Source of the DNA: Protonemura montana
Lineage: Eukaryota; Arthropoda; Insecta; Plecoptera; Nemouridae
Direction: 5' to 3'
NCBI GenBank assembly: GCA_947568835.1
Contig: OX387611.1
Span: 5,708,001 to 5,772,000, forward strand
DNA: 64,000 nucleotides
Position numbers and translations under genes: made by a program. Shown in pieces: positions 41,583 through 51,490 of this stretch. Each line of letters opens with the position of its first letter. The first letter of the stretch is position 1. Below the pieces are notes generated by a model, which worked only from the letters and a program-made list of their open reading frames with translations, did not search any database and had not been told where the DNA came from.

Positions 41583-42645
41583 GTACAGCGTGGCTCTGTG
41601 GTTAGCATGCTTGCTTCGTGTCGTGGAGGTCAGGCGTTCGTTTCCCGGCCGAGTAGCTTTTTGGCAGCTCTGAATTCAAGTCGCTCTGGTAGCTAATAAT
41701 CAAACTCAATTAAGCTGGATAAAATATCAAAAATTTTACAAGTCCAGAGAGTAGTTCAATATTCTGCCAACAGGTGGCAGTTTAACACTCACAACTGTTC
41801 CTTTATACTTGATGCTAGACTTAGGAGCCGCACACGGGGTTAGGTGGGGTCTGGGGTCGTGGGAACGTCCCGCAAAATTGGCGGGCGCGACTGGCGCGGA
41901 GCGCCAGGAGCGCCCGGCAATTTTGCTACTGTCTAAAACATACGCCCAAAAAAAAATAAAAAAGTGAGAAGTTACGTCGAGGCATCGTGATTCGAACCAA
42001 GTACCTCATAAAATCTATGACCAAGTGAACGTGGAAGTCGATGCCTTTAACCACACGACCACGAGGCTGTCGTAAATTTTTTACATTTTTTAAATGTATA
42101 AGTTTCCTTACTCCAGCTCCCACGGGTGGATGTTACATTCCAACAGTCAAAAGCTTCCTCCGTCGAGTGGGTTCGATCCACGTAGCGTATCTCTTTGACG
42201 TTACCGAAGCAGCGATCATACCAATGTGCCACGCAGTCGACCATGCTATGAGGAGAAAAATGAATCTATTTGAATTTCATGTTTGAAAATTCGCTTACTG
42301 GATAAGTACATGGTGAGTTCATGTTAGCAGTCGCAACATTTATCTTTTAAAATTATTAAAATATCAAAGACGATTAATATTCGTCCTCGTACGCAAGAGC
42401 TAGGCCCGGTCACCACACCAAGCAGTGCAGAAGCACTCTAAAACTTAAAAATTTGGGCTTTCACCATTTGCAACAAGTTGACGTGAATGCAAGCTTTATA
42501 GGCTGGCTAGTGGAACGCCAGTCAAGGACCGATGCTCGTTGACAGTGCCCATATTTACTCTTATCTATCAAGTATCGTCGAACATGCAATTGTGTTAAGA
42601 CGCACTGTGACCCCCAGCGCAATCTATTGGATGTCAAATGTACCC
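41583..42645 (+). repeat. Composite ~1.1 kb tRNA-like module, copy 2
   Basis: Parallel to copy 1, offset about 2.23 kb: + tRNA-like 41583-41656, nested hairpin 41872-41926, - tRNA-like 41976-42068, - tRNA-like 42155-42240, then the same body ending acccccagcgcaatctattg. Similarity is high throughout, so this is duplication rather than two independent SINEs. Confidence 0.82.
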
Positions 42646-42727
42646 GATCAATTGATGCTGGACTTAAGTTGGAAACTTGGATGTTGATACGCCCGATATT
42701 AACAAAAATAAAATAATCGCATTCATT

Positions 42728-43447
42728 GATCGGGACTTGATCGTGGGCCTTCAACTACATCGACCGAACGGCATCGCCGCTCGACTACAAGAGCAGCTGT
42801 TCTAACCTGGTGTTTTAACAAAGGAGAAGATTACATTTCATAACCTAATTCGAAAACAGAATCGGAATCAGTAGCACCGAAGAAATTTTCCAAATATTTT
42901 CGTTTACTAAAAGCTTCCAGATCCAGCGCTGATATTCGAAACTGGTGACCCGAAATTGGTCGACTCGTGAGATTCTTGGCCTGTACCAACATGACCAAAT
43001 TTTGTGACCCGGAGGACTTCATTGATAAGAGGACGAAAAAAGAGACGTTAAAATCTTCGAACGACCTCCAAATAAAAAATTAAAAAATACAAAATATGCT
43101 GGCATCGAACGCGTACCGTACTGAGCGTAACTCGGACAGCTTAACCAATCGGCCACAAGGACGATTGATTTTAGTTGCAGGTTTATAATGGATACTTATT
43201 GCAGATGAACTACCTGCAACGATATGTAAAGACATACTACGTCAAATTGTTGAAGTTTTAGTTGCATTATACTATATATTTATATGTGCTTATTTATTTA
43301 TTGATTTCTGCTACTGTCTTAATCAAACGCCAAAAAAAAATATGCAAAAGTGATATCTGTGGCAAAAGTATAAACGGGATTCGAACCCGGTATTTTCTCA
43401 CTTGCACTTTCATCACAATCGCGAACTTTAACCACACGACCACGTGA
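42728..43447 (-). repeat. Three further tRNA-like sequences
   Basis: 42728-42798 (B box gggacttgatcgtgg, weak), 43096-43166 (ggcatcgaacgcg with aaccaatcggccac) and 43374-43447 (ggattcgaacccgg with aaccacacgaccac). All are on the - strand with different interiors. The last has the best consensus B box. Confidence 0.55.
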
Positions 43448-43740
43448 ACATCTGCTTGCTTGCAGATGACGTAACTGTCAAGACGTAACTTGATGGACCT
43501 TGATTGCGACAATGGCATTGTTCTACGCAGACGGTTATAATTACGGTGGTAAACTGAATATATGAATTTCATATCTGATATCCGGGGTGACAGACTACAC
43601 TGTATTATTACCACAGTTTGTAATCTCATTCATATTTGCCCTCGACTAACCATCTCTAAAAATGCACGATAATATGACCGATTATTAATCATTAGCGCAC
43701 CAAGCAAGAGCTGGCAGCAAGAGCAAGAGCAAGCAAGACG

Positions 43741-44056
43741 GGTGCTTACACACTGACTCTTACCTCTACCTACATTCTCAACGTGGGTCGGACAATATTA
43801 TATAACAAGCTGCCTGCAATGATCAAAGAACAGGAACATAGACAAGGATTCAAATCCTAGATCCATGACTACATGATGAAACAGAGTTTTTATCACAAAG
43901 ACGAGTGCCTCAACGATTAATTTACTCAAAATGTTGTTCTGAGGATTATCAATGTACGTGTTTGCTCAATGTAAGCGTCACTGACAATGTTTACATGCAT
44001 AAAATGTATGGAAAAACTGATACATGTAAATAAATAAATAAATAAATAAATAAAAA
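43741..44056 (+). mobile_element. LINE 3' end with (AAAT)n tail
   Basis: One frame reads RTILYNKLPAMIKEQ, then a piece with internal stops, then FYHKDECLND. A YNKLP motif followed by a charged segment is typical of the C-terminal end of LINE reverse-transcriptase proteins of the CR1/Daphne type (recalled, not searched). It ends in aaataaataaataaataaat at 44030-44056, a LINE-like tail. The copy is broken and 5'-truncated. Confidence 0.6.
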
Positions 44057-44175
44057 ACTCAACCTGATTCTAGCACTAATCGACCACTGCAAAGATACTG
44101 GCTACCACCAGTTGCCATGAGCTAGCGTGTTTTTCTTTTTTTTTTGCTGGGACCCCCATCTCGCCCTGGAAACAT

Positions 44176-45580
44176 GGCGATCCCTTCACACTTCATCGCC
44201 TCTGCCTTACACTATCAAAGATCGCTTCACACTTCATCGCCTCTGCCTTACACTATCAAAGATTGCTTCACACTAAATCGCCTCTGCCTTACACTATCAA
44301 AGATTGCTTCACACTAAATCGCCTCTGCCTTACACTATCAAAGATTGCTTCACACTACATCGCCTCTGCCTTACACTATCAAAGATCGCTTCACACTACA
44401 TCGCCTCTGCCTTACACTATCAAAGATCGCTTCACACTGCATCGCCTCTGCCTTACACTATCAAAGATTGCTTCACACTGCATCGCCTCTGCCTTACACT
44501 ATCAAAGATCGCTTCACACTACATCGCCTCTGCCTTACACTATCAAAGATCGCTTCACACTACACCGCCTCTGCCTTACACTATCAAAGATCGCTTCACA
44601 CTAAATCGCCTCTGCCTTACACTATCAAAGATCGCTTCACATTACATCGCCTCTGCCTTACACTATCAAAGATCGCTTCACACTACATCGCCTCTGCCTT
44701 ACACTATCAAAGATCGCTTCACATTACATCGCCTCTGCCTTACACTATCAAAGATCGCTTCACACTAAATCGCCTCTGCCTTACACTATCAAAGATTGCT
44801 TCACACTAAATCGCCTCTGCCTTACACTATCAAAGATTGCTTCACACTACATCGCCTCTGCCTTACACTATCAAAGATCGCTTCACACTACATCGCCTCT
44901 GCCTTACACTATCAAAGATCGCTTCACACTAAATCGCCTCTGCCTTACACTATCAAAGATCGCTTCACACTACATCGCCTCTGCCTTACACTATCAAAGA
45001 TCACTTCACACTACATCGCCTCTGCCTTACACTATCAAAGATCACTTCACACTACATCGCCTCTGCCTTACACTATCAAAGATTGCTTCACACTAAATCG
45101 CCTCTGCCTTACACTATCAAAGATCGCTTCACACTAAATCGCCTCTGCCTTACACTATCAAAGATCACTTCACACTACATCGCCTCTGCCTTACACTATC
45201 AAAGATCGCTTCACACTACATCGCCTCTGCCTTACACTATCAAAGATCGCTTCACACTACATCGCCTCTGCCTTACACTATCAAAGATCGCTTCACACTA
45301 CATCGCCTCTGCCTTACACTATCAAAGATCGCTTCACACTAAATCGCCTCTGCCTTACACTATCAAAGATCGCTTCACGCTACATCGCCTCTACCTTACA
45401 CTATCAAAGATTGCTTCACACTACATCGCCTCTGCCTTACACTATCAAAGATCGCTTCACACTACATCGCCTCTGCCTTACACTATCAAAGATCGCTTCA
45501 CACTAAATCGCCTCTGCCTTACACTATCAAAGATCGCTTCACACTACATCGCCTCTGCCTTACACTATCAAAGATCGTGC
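44176..45580 (+). repeat. 41-bp satellite, about 34 units
   Basis: Near-identical units containing cactatcaaagatcgcttca and cactacatcgcctctgcctt. Because 41 is not a multiple of 3 and the unit lacks stops, all three + frames stay open, giving spurious overlapping frames. It follows a LINE tail and the tRNA-like cluster. Confidence 0.95.
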
Positions 45581-45879
45581 AGCCCGTTGCAAGCAACAGG
45601 AATCTCTGATGTACGGACATGCAAGGATTCATGCAAGGATCAACAATGTCGTGGAGGTAGAATGCATTGTCCAGCTTTTCGGCTGGTGTAATGCTGTCAT
45701 GTTTGGTAGTTAGTTGGTATATTTTTTTAATGAAATGTTACAATAGATACATAATTATAAGATAATATATTGTCCAATTCAGTCCAATGGCGGCTTGTAG
45801 GCACACAAATTGCTTGTAATTTGCGACCTTACTTGCTAGCTTGAGCTCGCCGCCGCTAGGCGACTAGGCTAAGTATTTA

Positions 45880-46010
45880 CTCCAGGTTTTTCATCCTCCC
45901 TTTTAAGCTAGCTAAGGTTCATCATCATCCTCATCATCATCCACTCTTCACCTACAAAAGGCCAGATTTCAAAACAGTTCGTCGCTAAACCTTAATTATA
46001 AATCAATAGT
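45880..46010 (+). repeat. 5S-derived SINE tail fragment
   Basis: Carries only the end of the element: catcatcatccactcttcac and a damaged gttcgtcgctaaacctt end. Confidence 0.65.
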
Positions 46011-46825
46011 CAAATCTTGGTATTTTCTTGTAGAAATATGTAGGACTTTAAAATTTACCTGTAGTTTAGTGCCACTAAAATTTAGAGTCGATATTTAGAA
46101 TCTAGCTTTAGAGTCTAAATCTTTTGCCCAAAATCATCTACGTAATCTCCGGTCAAAATATCTGATTCCTGTAAATCAACCAATTGATAAAAATACATTT
46201 AATTTTGAGGGTGGGAAGGATGTGAAGGGTGGTGAGATGGGATTTGGTTTCAGATTATTCATTTGTTGTCGGTACTGGCTTAGAGGTACTGAACGGTACT
46301 GGCTTTGGTACTAGGTATCCGCACACAGTCTTTAGACCCCATCTCTGACAAATGGCATTACATTTCTTCGAGTTTCCAAGTGTTATAAACTGTAATGATC
46401 GATTCGTCAGTAATTTCCGCTTTCAATTCAATTGTCTTTCGAATGGCCTAGTAATTAATCCTACTAATCGTTAAATCAGTTTCAGATCCATCGATGTTCA
46501 TTTTTTTCCCGCGACAAATGTACAAACCGTGCTGTCAACTAGCGCTGTCAAGCGCAGGTGTTGAAAATCGAAAACTTTTGACATTGACGACAAGGTTATT
46601 CTTCGCAAAAGAGGGGTTAATATTTTATCTGACAGCTTGCAGACGTCCTTTCAGAGTAGGTTAAAATTTATTTTTCGATTACTCTTATAATCAACAGGTA
46701 TATCAATTATAAACATTTTGTTTTCGCCGTCTTTCCATAAATAAAAATTTACGTCTGCAACATATGTCCAACCACCTGCTGCTGATACCTAACCTAAAAT
46801 ATGCTAAAATCAACCTTTTTTCCAG
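46011..46825. other. 5' flank of ORMDL
   Basis: Should hold the ORMDL promoter and a non-coding first exon. tcaagcgcaggtgttgaaaa near 46550 and the following 150 bases are candidates, but no core promoter motif is clear. Confidence 0.35.
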
Positions 46826-46832
46826 ATCGAAC

Positions 46833-47003
46833 ATGCTAGTGGGGGGCCACGGAGATTCTAATCCCAACTCATCATGGCTAAAAAGTCGAGGGCTTTGGGT
46901 CGCGTATGCTTTGAGTCTTCTAGTCCTTCACCTTATAATTCTCTGCATACCGATACTGACTGTGCCCATGGCTTGGACACTGACAAATTTAATTCACAAC
47001 CTG
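46833..47003 (+). CDS. ORMDL: ORMDL exon 1 (coding)
   Basis: 57 codons from the ATG to a phase-0 junction before gttagt. It encodes the cytosolic N-terminus and first membrane segments, ending [10 protein letters not shown]. The acceptor at 46817-46825 shows that transcription starts in an upstream exon that was not located. Confidence 0.93.
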
Positions 47004-47752
47004 GTTAGTAATTTTGGCCTTTACCCTAATAAAATATTCCTCCTTAAGCTCAAATATTCCGTGTCTGCATCCATCATGTTTTCGTAGGTGCACCTGTTTT
47101 TCCTGCACACTATTAAAGGTGCGCCGTGGATTCCGCAAGACCAAGGTGTCAGTCGTAAGCTCACGCACTGGGAGCAGATCGACAACGGAATTCAGTTTAC
47201 GCAGACAAGAAAAATGCTTACTGCTGTTCCGATAATTCTGTGAGTACTTAACCAACTATCTAGGTCTGACATGTCTGGAGAGTCTTTACTGTTCATTATC
47301 TTAAAATTGATTTTTGAACGTTTTTTATTACCTACTATTGGTTCACAATTCCAGATTTTGTTTTACTATATTTTCAGTTTACGTGATAAGATTAATCTTT
47401 TGTTCTCACTGTTGATCAACAGAATTTTTATTTTTATTCTATTTTTTGTACTTTTTGGTTGAGAATTTTGTACTAGAAGTGCTATTGTTTAATTTACTTC
47501 ATAAGCAGCGTGAAGATATTGCTTAAACATACTGGCAAGACTTGAGGTCCTTTTCTTGCCTACAATCAGGTCCCAATATAAACCGTATTTGACTACATTT
47601 ATTGCTTATTCTGCAGCTGCATCGTGACAGGCCGGTACACTCTACACGACACGTCACATTTTGTGGTTAACTTTGTGTCGATGCTGTCGGTGGTGATACC
47701 TAAGTTACCTGCATTGCACAAGGTTCGACTGTTTGGCATCAACAAGTACTGA
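46833..47752 (+). CDS. ORMDL: ORMDL sphingolipid biosynthesis regulator, complete, 3 exons
   Basis: ER-membrane protein that binds serine palmitoyltransferase and restrains de novo sphingolipid synthesis (family knowledge). The coding exons are 46833-47003, 47088-47239 and 47617-47752, with donors gttagt and gtgagt and acceptors ttcgtag and ttctgcag. Phases agree and give 152 residues; vertebrate ORMDLs have 153. Visible family marks are a short N-terminus with NPN, the SRGLW start of TM1, [10 protein letters not shown] before intron 1, [27 protein letters not shown], then IPKLP and the exact C-terminus RLFGINKY. The ATG lies seven bases after a tttttccag acceptor, so a non-coding 5' exon probably exists. 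The compact introns (84 and 377 bases) contrast with the receptor gene. No paralogue is visible in the window. Confidence 0.96.
47088..47239 (+). CDS. ORMDL: ORMDL exon 2
   Basis: 50 codons plus two bases (CT). It starts [13 protein letters not shown] and holds the most conserved stretch of the family, [14 protein letters not shown], followed by the start of the next membrane segment (AVPIIL). The donor is gtgagt. Confidence 0.95.
47617..47752 (+). CDS. ORMDL: ORMDL exon 3
   Basis: It completes the Leu codon and encodes [30 protein letters not shown] and the terminal RLFGINKY, then TGA. The terminal residues match the invariant ORMDL C-terminus as recalled from the family. Confidence 0.95.
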
Positions 47753-47936
47753 GTGTCTGCTTGAGTCAATACTCAGGCAATTTTGATATGCATTTCAGTG
47801 GCTGTACCAAAGCTCCAATTTCCTATTATAGTCAGAGCTTAAAAAAGTAAATTATGAGTCTGCTAGCCAGCTTACATTACCGGTACTGTACATAGGTAAT
47901 TTTAATTAAAATCATATGTTCCAAAATCAATGAAGA

Positions 47937-48435
47937 TTCAGCACAATGTAATAGTAATGTGTGGGTGAAACAAGGGTTAGCATGGCAATCTAAAACAAGT
48001 AACCCGTGCCCGGCATCGAACAGTTCATCACAATGTACTAGTTTTGGATGGGTGAAACAAGGGTTGTCATGGCAATCTAAAACAAGTAACCTGTGCCCGG
48101 CATCGGGCAGTTCATCACAATGTAATAGTAATGGGTGGGTGAAACAAGGGTTGTCATGGCAATCTAAAACAAGTAACCCGTGCCGGCATCGGACAGTTCA
48201 GCACAATGTAATAGTAATGGGTGGGTGAAACAAGGGTTGTCATGGCAATCTAAAACAAGTAACCCGTGCCTGGCATCGGGCAGTTCATCATAATGTAATA
48301 GTAATGGGTGGGTGAAGTAAGGGTTGTCATGGCAATCTAAAACAAGTAACCCGTGCCTGGCATCGGGCAGTTCATCATAAAGTAATAGTAATGTGTGGGT
48401 GAAACAAGGGTTGTCTTGGCAATCTTCAGAGTTCT
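47937..48435 (+). repeat. 86/87-bp tandem repeat, about six units
   Basis: Starts of gggtgaaacaagggttgtca are spaced 87, 87 and 86 bases (47963, 48050, 48137, 48223). A related single piece lies inverted at 30866-30905. It lies directly downstream of ORMDL. Confidence 0.9.
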
Positions 48436-48544
48436 TTGGTGACAAGCAAACGTGGTCTAGACTTTATTAAGCAGTGTGGGAAGTTTTATTTTTCATATTT
48501 GATTGATTGGGCTAAATACTGAATTTTCATTTATTTTTATTTTT

Positions 48545-48795
48545 TATTTTTTATTTAGCCTTTATGACAGACAGGTATGTACCCAGGTATGTGCCATATG
48601 ATAAGGGGATGTTAAGGATCAGTAAGGGATGGTGTTAGGAGACGGCCGTGCCCTTTGGGTGGTAGAACTATCCCAGCATTTGCCTGGAATGGTTATGGGA
48701 AATCACGGAAAAACCACAACCAGGATAGCCGGTCTCCATGATCGAACCTGGGACCTCCCGAATGCAAGGCAGACGCGCTCTCACTACGCTACTTT
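48545..48795 (-). repeat. Arthropod-type tRNA-headed SINE
   Basis: Reverse strand: tRNA-like head (gtagcgtagtgagagcgcgt, gtcccaggttcgatcatgga), then a body tatcctggttgtggtttttc and cccataaccattccaggcaa. This body is widespread among arthropod SINEs (recalled). The A-rich/T-rich end lies at 48530-48560. Confidence 0.75.
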
Positions 48796-49439
48796 CCATT
48801 TGATCACTCAAATGACGCGACCTGTGGAACAATATAGAAAAATAAGTTGCAAATCAACCTTAAAGTGGCACGGGCTAACTTACTGAATAAAATTACTAAA
48901 CAAAAATAAAAAACAATATAATCAAAAAATAAAAATAATAATTAGTCTATTTGGTTGCCTGCATATGGCCTATATGGGGTTGTCCTTTACTCAGATTAAT
49001 TTGATTAATGTGATTATGTATACAGGGTTCAGACTTTTGAGTTTGATAATGATATTATATTGTTAAGACAGATAATTTAAGAAGTCAATTAATTTTACTA
49101 GAATATGTATGAATTTTACATTTTCTGTGAAGGGATGGATATACTTTTGTACTCAATTAAACTAATTGTGTGTTTAAAGAAATTTTGAGTATTTCTTTCG
49201 ACTTAAAGTGTATTTTTGTTGAACACTTACAATCCTTTTCTCACACTTTCCGCTGTTGCTCTCCCGAAGGCACGTTTTCTTTTTTTTTGCCAAAAAATAT
49301 TGCGTGGAAGGATTTCTATCGTCTCTTTTTATATATATAATTATTTTAACAGACCAAAGTTCTATTTCTCTTCCTCTTGTCAACATGAAAATTTAACGTT
49401 CATGTTATCCTTGACCAGTGTTGGCTTCTATTCTCAAAT

Positions 49440-49770
49440 TTTTCTAATGGCATGTTTGGCTGGCTGCCCCGGTGCATTCCGATTGTGCGATAGGGGCGAT
49501 TTGCACGTGTTCGACTGGGCACGTGACTCTGCCCCAGTGCAACTTTCACGTGTTCCACTGGGCATGCGACTCTGCCCCAGTGCAACTTTCACGTGTTCGA
49601 CTGGGCATGTGACTCTGTCCCAGTGCAACTTTCACGTGTTCGACTGGACATGTAACTCTGCCCCAGTGCAACTTTCACGTGTTCGACTGGGCATGCGACT
49701 CTGCTCCTGTGCAACTTTCACGTGTTCGATTGGGCATAAGACTGTTGCCCAGCGCAACTTTTTGTGCATC
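49440..49770 (+). mobile_element. Element B, short copy, about six units
   Basis: Left flank ggctggctgccccggtgcat and ggcgatttgcacgtgttcga, then six 43-bp units. The right flank is absent. It lies between ORMDL and orcokinin. Confidence 0.85.
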
Positions 49771-51155
49771 TTCATTTTTCTTCTATTTCTGTGGTGTGTT
49801 ATGTAAATACCCCCTTGTACCTACCTGATAATATCCTTTTAATATCCTTTTATTTGGCAAAAATAATCATTTTTCACTCTCAAAATAATATTTTACGGGT
49901 CCACTCTTGTCTCTTCCTTTCTCCATGTAGTAAGTAGTTTGGTTATTGTGCTAAGAAAAGGGAGAAAAAAAGTAACTGTACCTAACTGTTCTGCACTGCT
50001 TATGCCTGCTATATATAATCAATAATCATTATACCATTGCATCTATAGCTGTACCAAAATGTGCTTTTGTAAGAGATAAAACATACTTTATTAAGCTTCT
50101 AGCAAAAGAAGTGACATTCGCCATGGCACTAGAAATTCTCTCGTCTGATTTGGGGAATTCTCTTTCTACGAACTACAATTAGGAAATATCTAAAAATATA
50201 TAAGTAATGTGGTAATGCAGTCGATTAAACACAAAACTATTGATTTTTTATTGTATTCCTATTAATTTTTCAACTAACTTTACACAATCGTAACGTATTC
50301 GTATAATTTTACACTTAATTAAATTTGAAGTCATAACAATCCATTTAAAGTGTGCCCACATTTTTGATACTTTGAAGGTAATTTGCTACTGATGCCAAAA
50401 CAATCTAATGTTTTTTTTTTTTACCATTGAAGTATAGCACAAACCACCAAAAACTATTAAATATTAGCCAATTAGGCAATAAATATATAGGTACTTATTT
50501 TGTGTGAGCTTAATAAAATAATAGCAAATAATTAACTACTTTTGGGGACATTTTTTGCAAATTCTCAAACTAAATTTTTGCCTTATTATATTAGCAAATC
50601 TACATAAACTAAATGTAGCTCATTTTGACAATCTCACTTTTACAAAGTAAGTGTTTTTAAAGCAAAAGGTAACAGAATAACGGTTGTTTTTACGTGACAT
50701 TTAATTTGGTATTTGTTTGAAGGTAAGTACAATTAAAACAAGGTACAAACTTGCATCAGGTAATGTGAAAAGCTTATGAAACATTCACAAAACTTAACAA
50801 ATATATTTATTGATAATTTATTATTCTCATTAAATTGAAGTAATTTAAATTTGATCAATACAATTATGGCTTATATCTTGTGCCGATAGGTTCCCTTAGA
50901 AATTTTGCTGAATAAATTCTAACATTATTTAAAATAATTAATACTTCACAGAAAACCTCAGCCAATTTAAATAACCAAAGCTGTATTCCAAATTTAAATG
51001 AGCACTGGATTTTTTATATTTTAGAAATTAAAGAATTTACAAATAAAGCAAAATAAATATAAATAGATATGGGTTCCAGGGAAAATACATGATGTCAAGA
51101 ACCGAATCTATTATAACTACCTAGCTAAATCAAATACCTTCATTTTTACACAATT
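49771..51155. other. AT-rich intergenic DNA
   Basis: Between the short element-B copy and orcokinin exon A2. No coding sequence or repeat recognised. Confidence 0.5.
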
Positions 51156-51161
51156 TTTATT
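51156..51161 (-). promoter_or_regulatory. Possible polyadenylation signal of the orcokinin-A transcript
   Basis: AATAAA on the - strand, about 11 bases after the stop of exon A2. It is close for a 3' UTR, so a later signal may be used instead. Confidence 0.4.
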
Positions 51162-51171
51162 AAGTGACCGA

Positions 51172-51490
51172 CTAATTGCCTACTTTCGACTGATGGTACC
51201 GAACCAGCAGTTCAGGGATGCTACGTTTTAAGAAGTTGCTGAATCCTACTCGATCGATTTCGTCGAAATTTCGCTTGACGAAACTGTCGAATCCACTGCG
51301 GTCGATCTCATCGAAATTCTTCTTAACGAAACCGTTGAACCCGCTCCTGTCGATCTCGTCGAAGTTTTTCTTAACGAAACCGTTGAATCCGCTTCTGTCT
51401 ATCTCGTCAAAGTTTTTCTTCGCAAAGCTGTTGAAACCGCTGCGATCGATCTCGTCGAAGTTTCGTTTCTGTTCGCCAAAATATTTGCCG
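51172..51490 (-). CDS. orcokinin: Orcokinin-A terminal exon A2, five orcokinins
   Basis: The acceptor is tttcattacag. It encodes GKYFGEQKR and then five orcokinins separated by KK or [30 protein letters not shown] twice, [14 protein letters not shown] and [14 protein letters not shown]. The C-terminal piece [16 protein letters not shown] and TAG at 51174-51172 follow. [10 protein letters not shown] is the diagnostic orcokinin core. AATAAA lies at 51161-51156 on the - strand, unusually close to the stop. Confidence 0.97.

Noticed and set aside
44263-45691. Several overlapping long open frames with identical repeats
   Set aside because: They are the three frames of the 41-bp satellite. No start context, no domain.
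49216-49806. 196-codon open frame
   Set aside because: Most of it is the 43-bp element-B array plus AT-rich flank; no recognisable domain.
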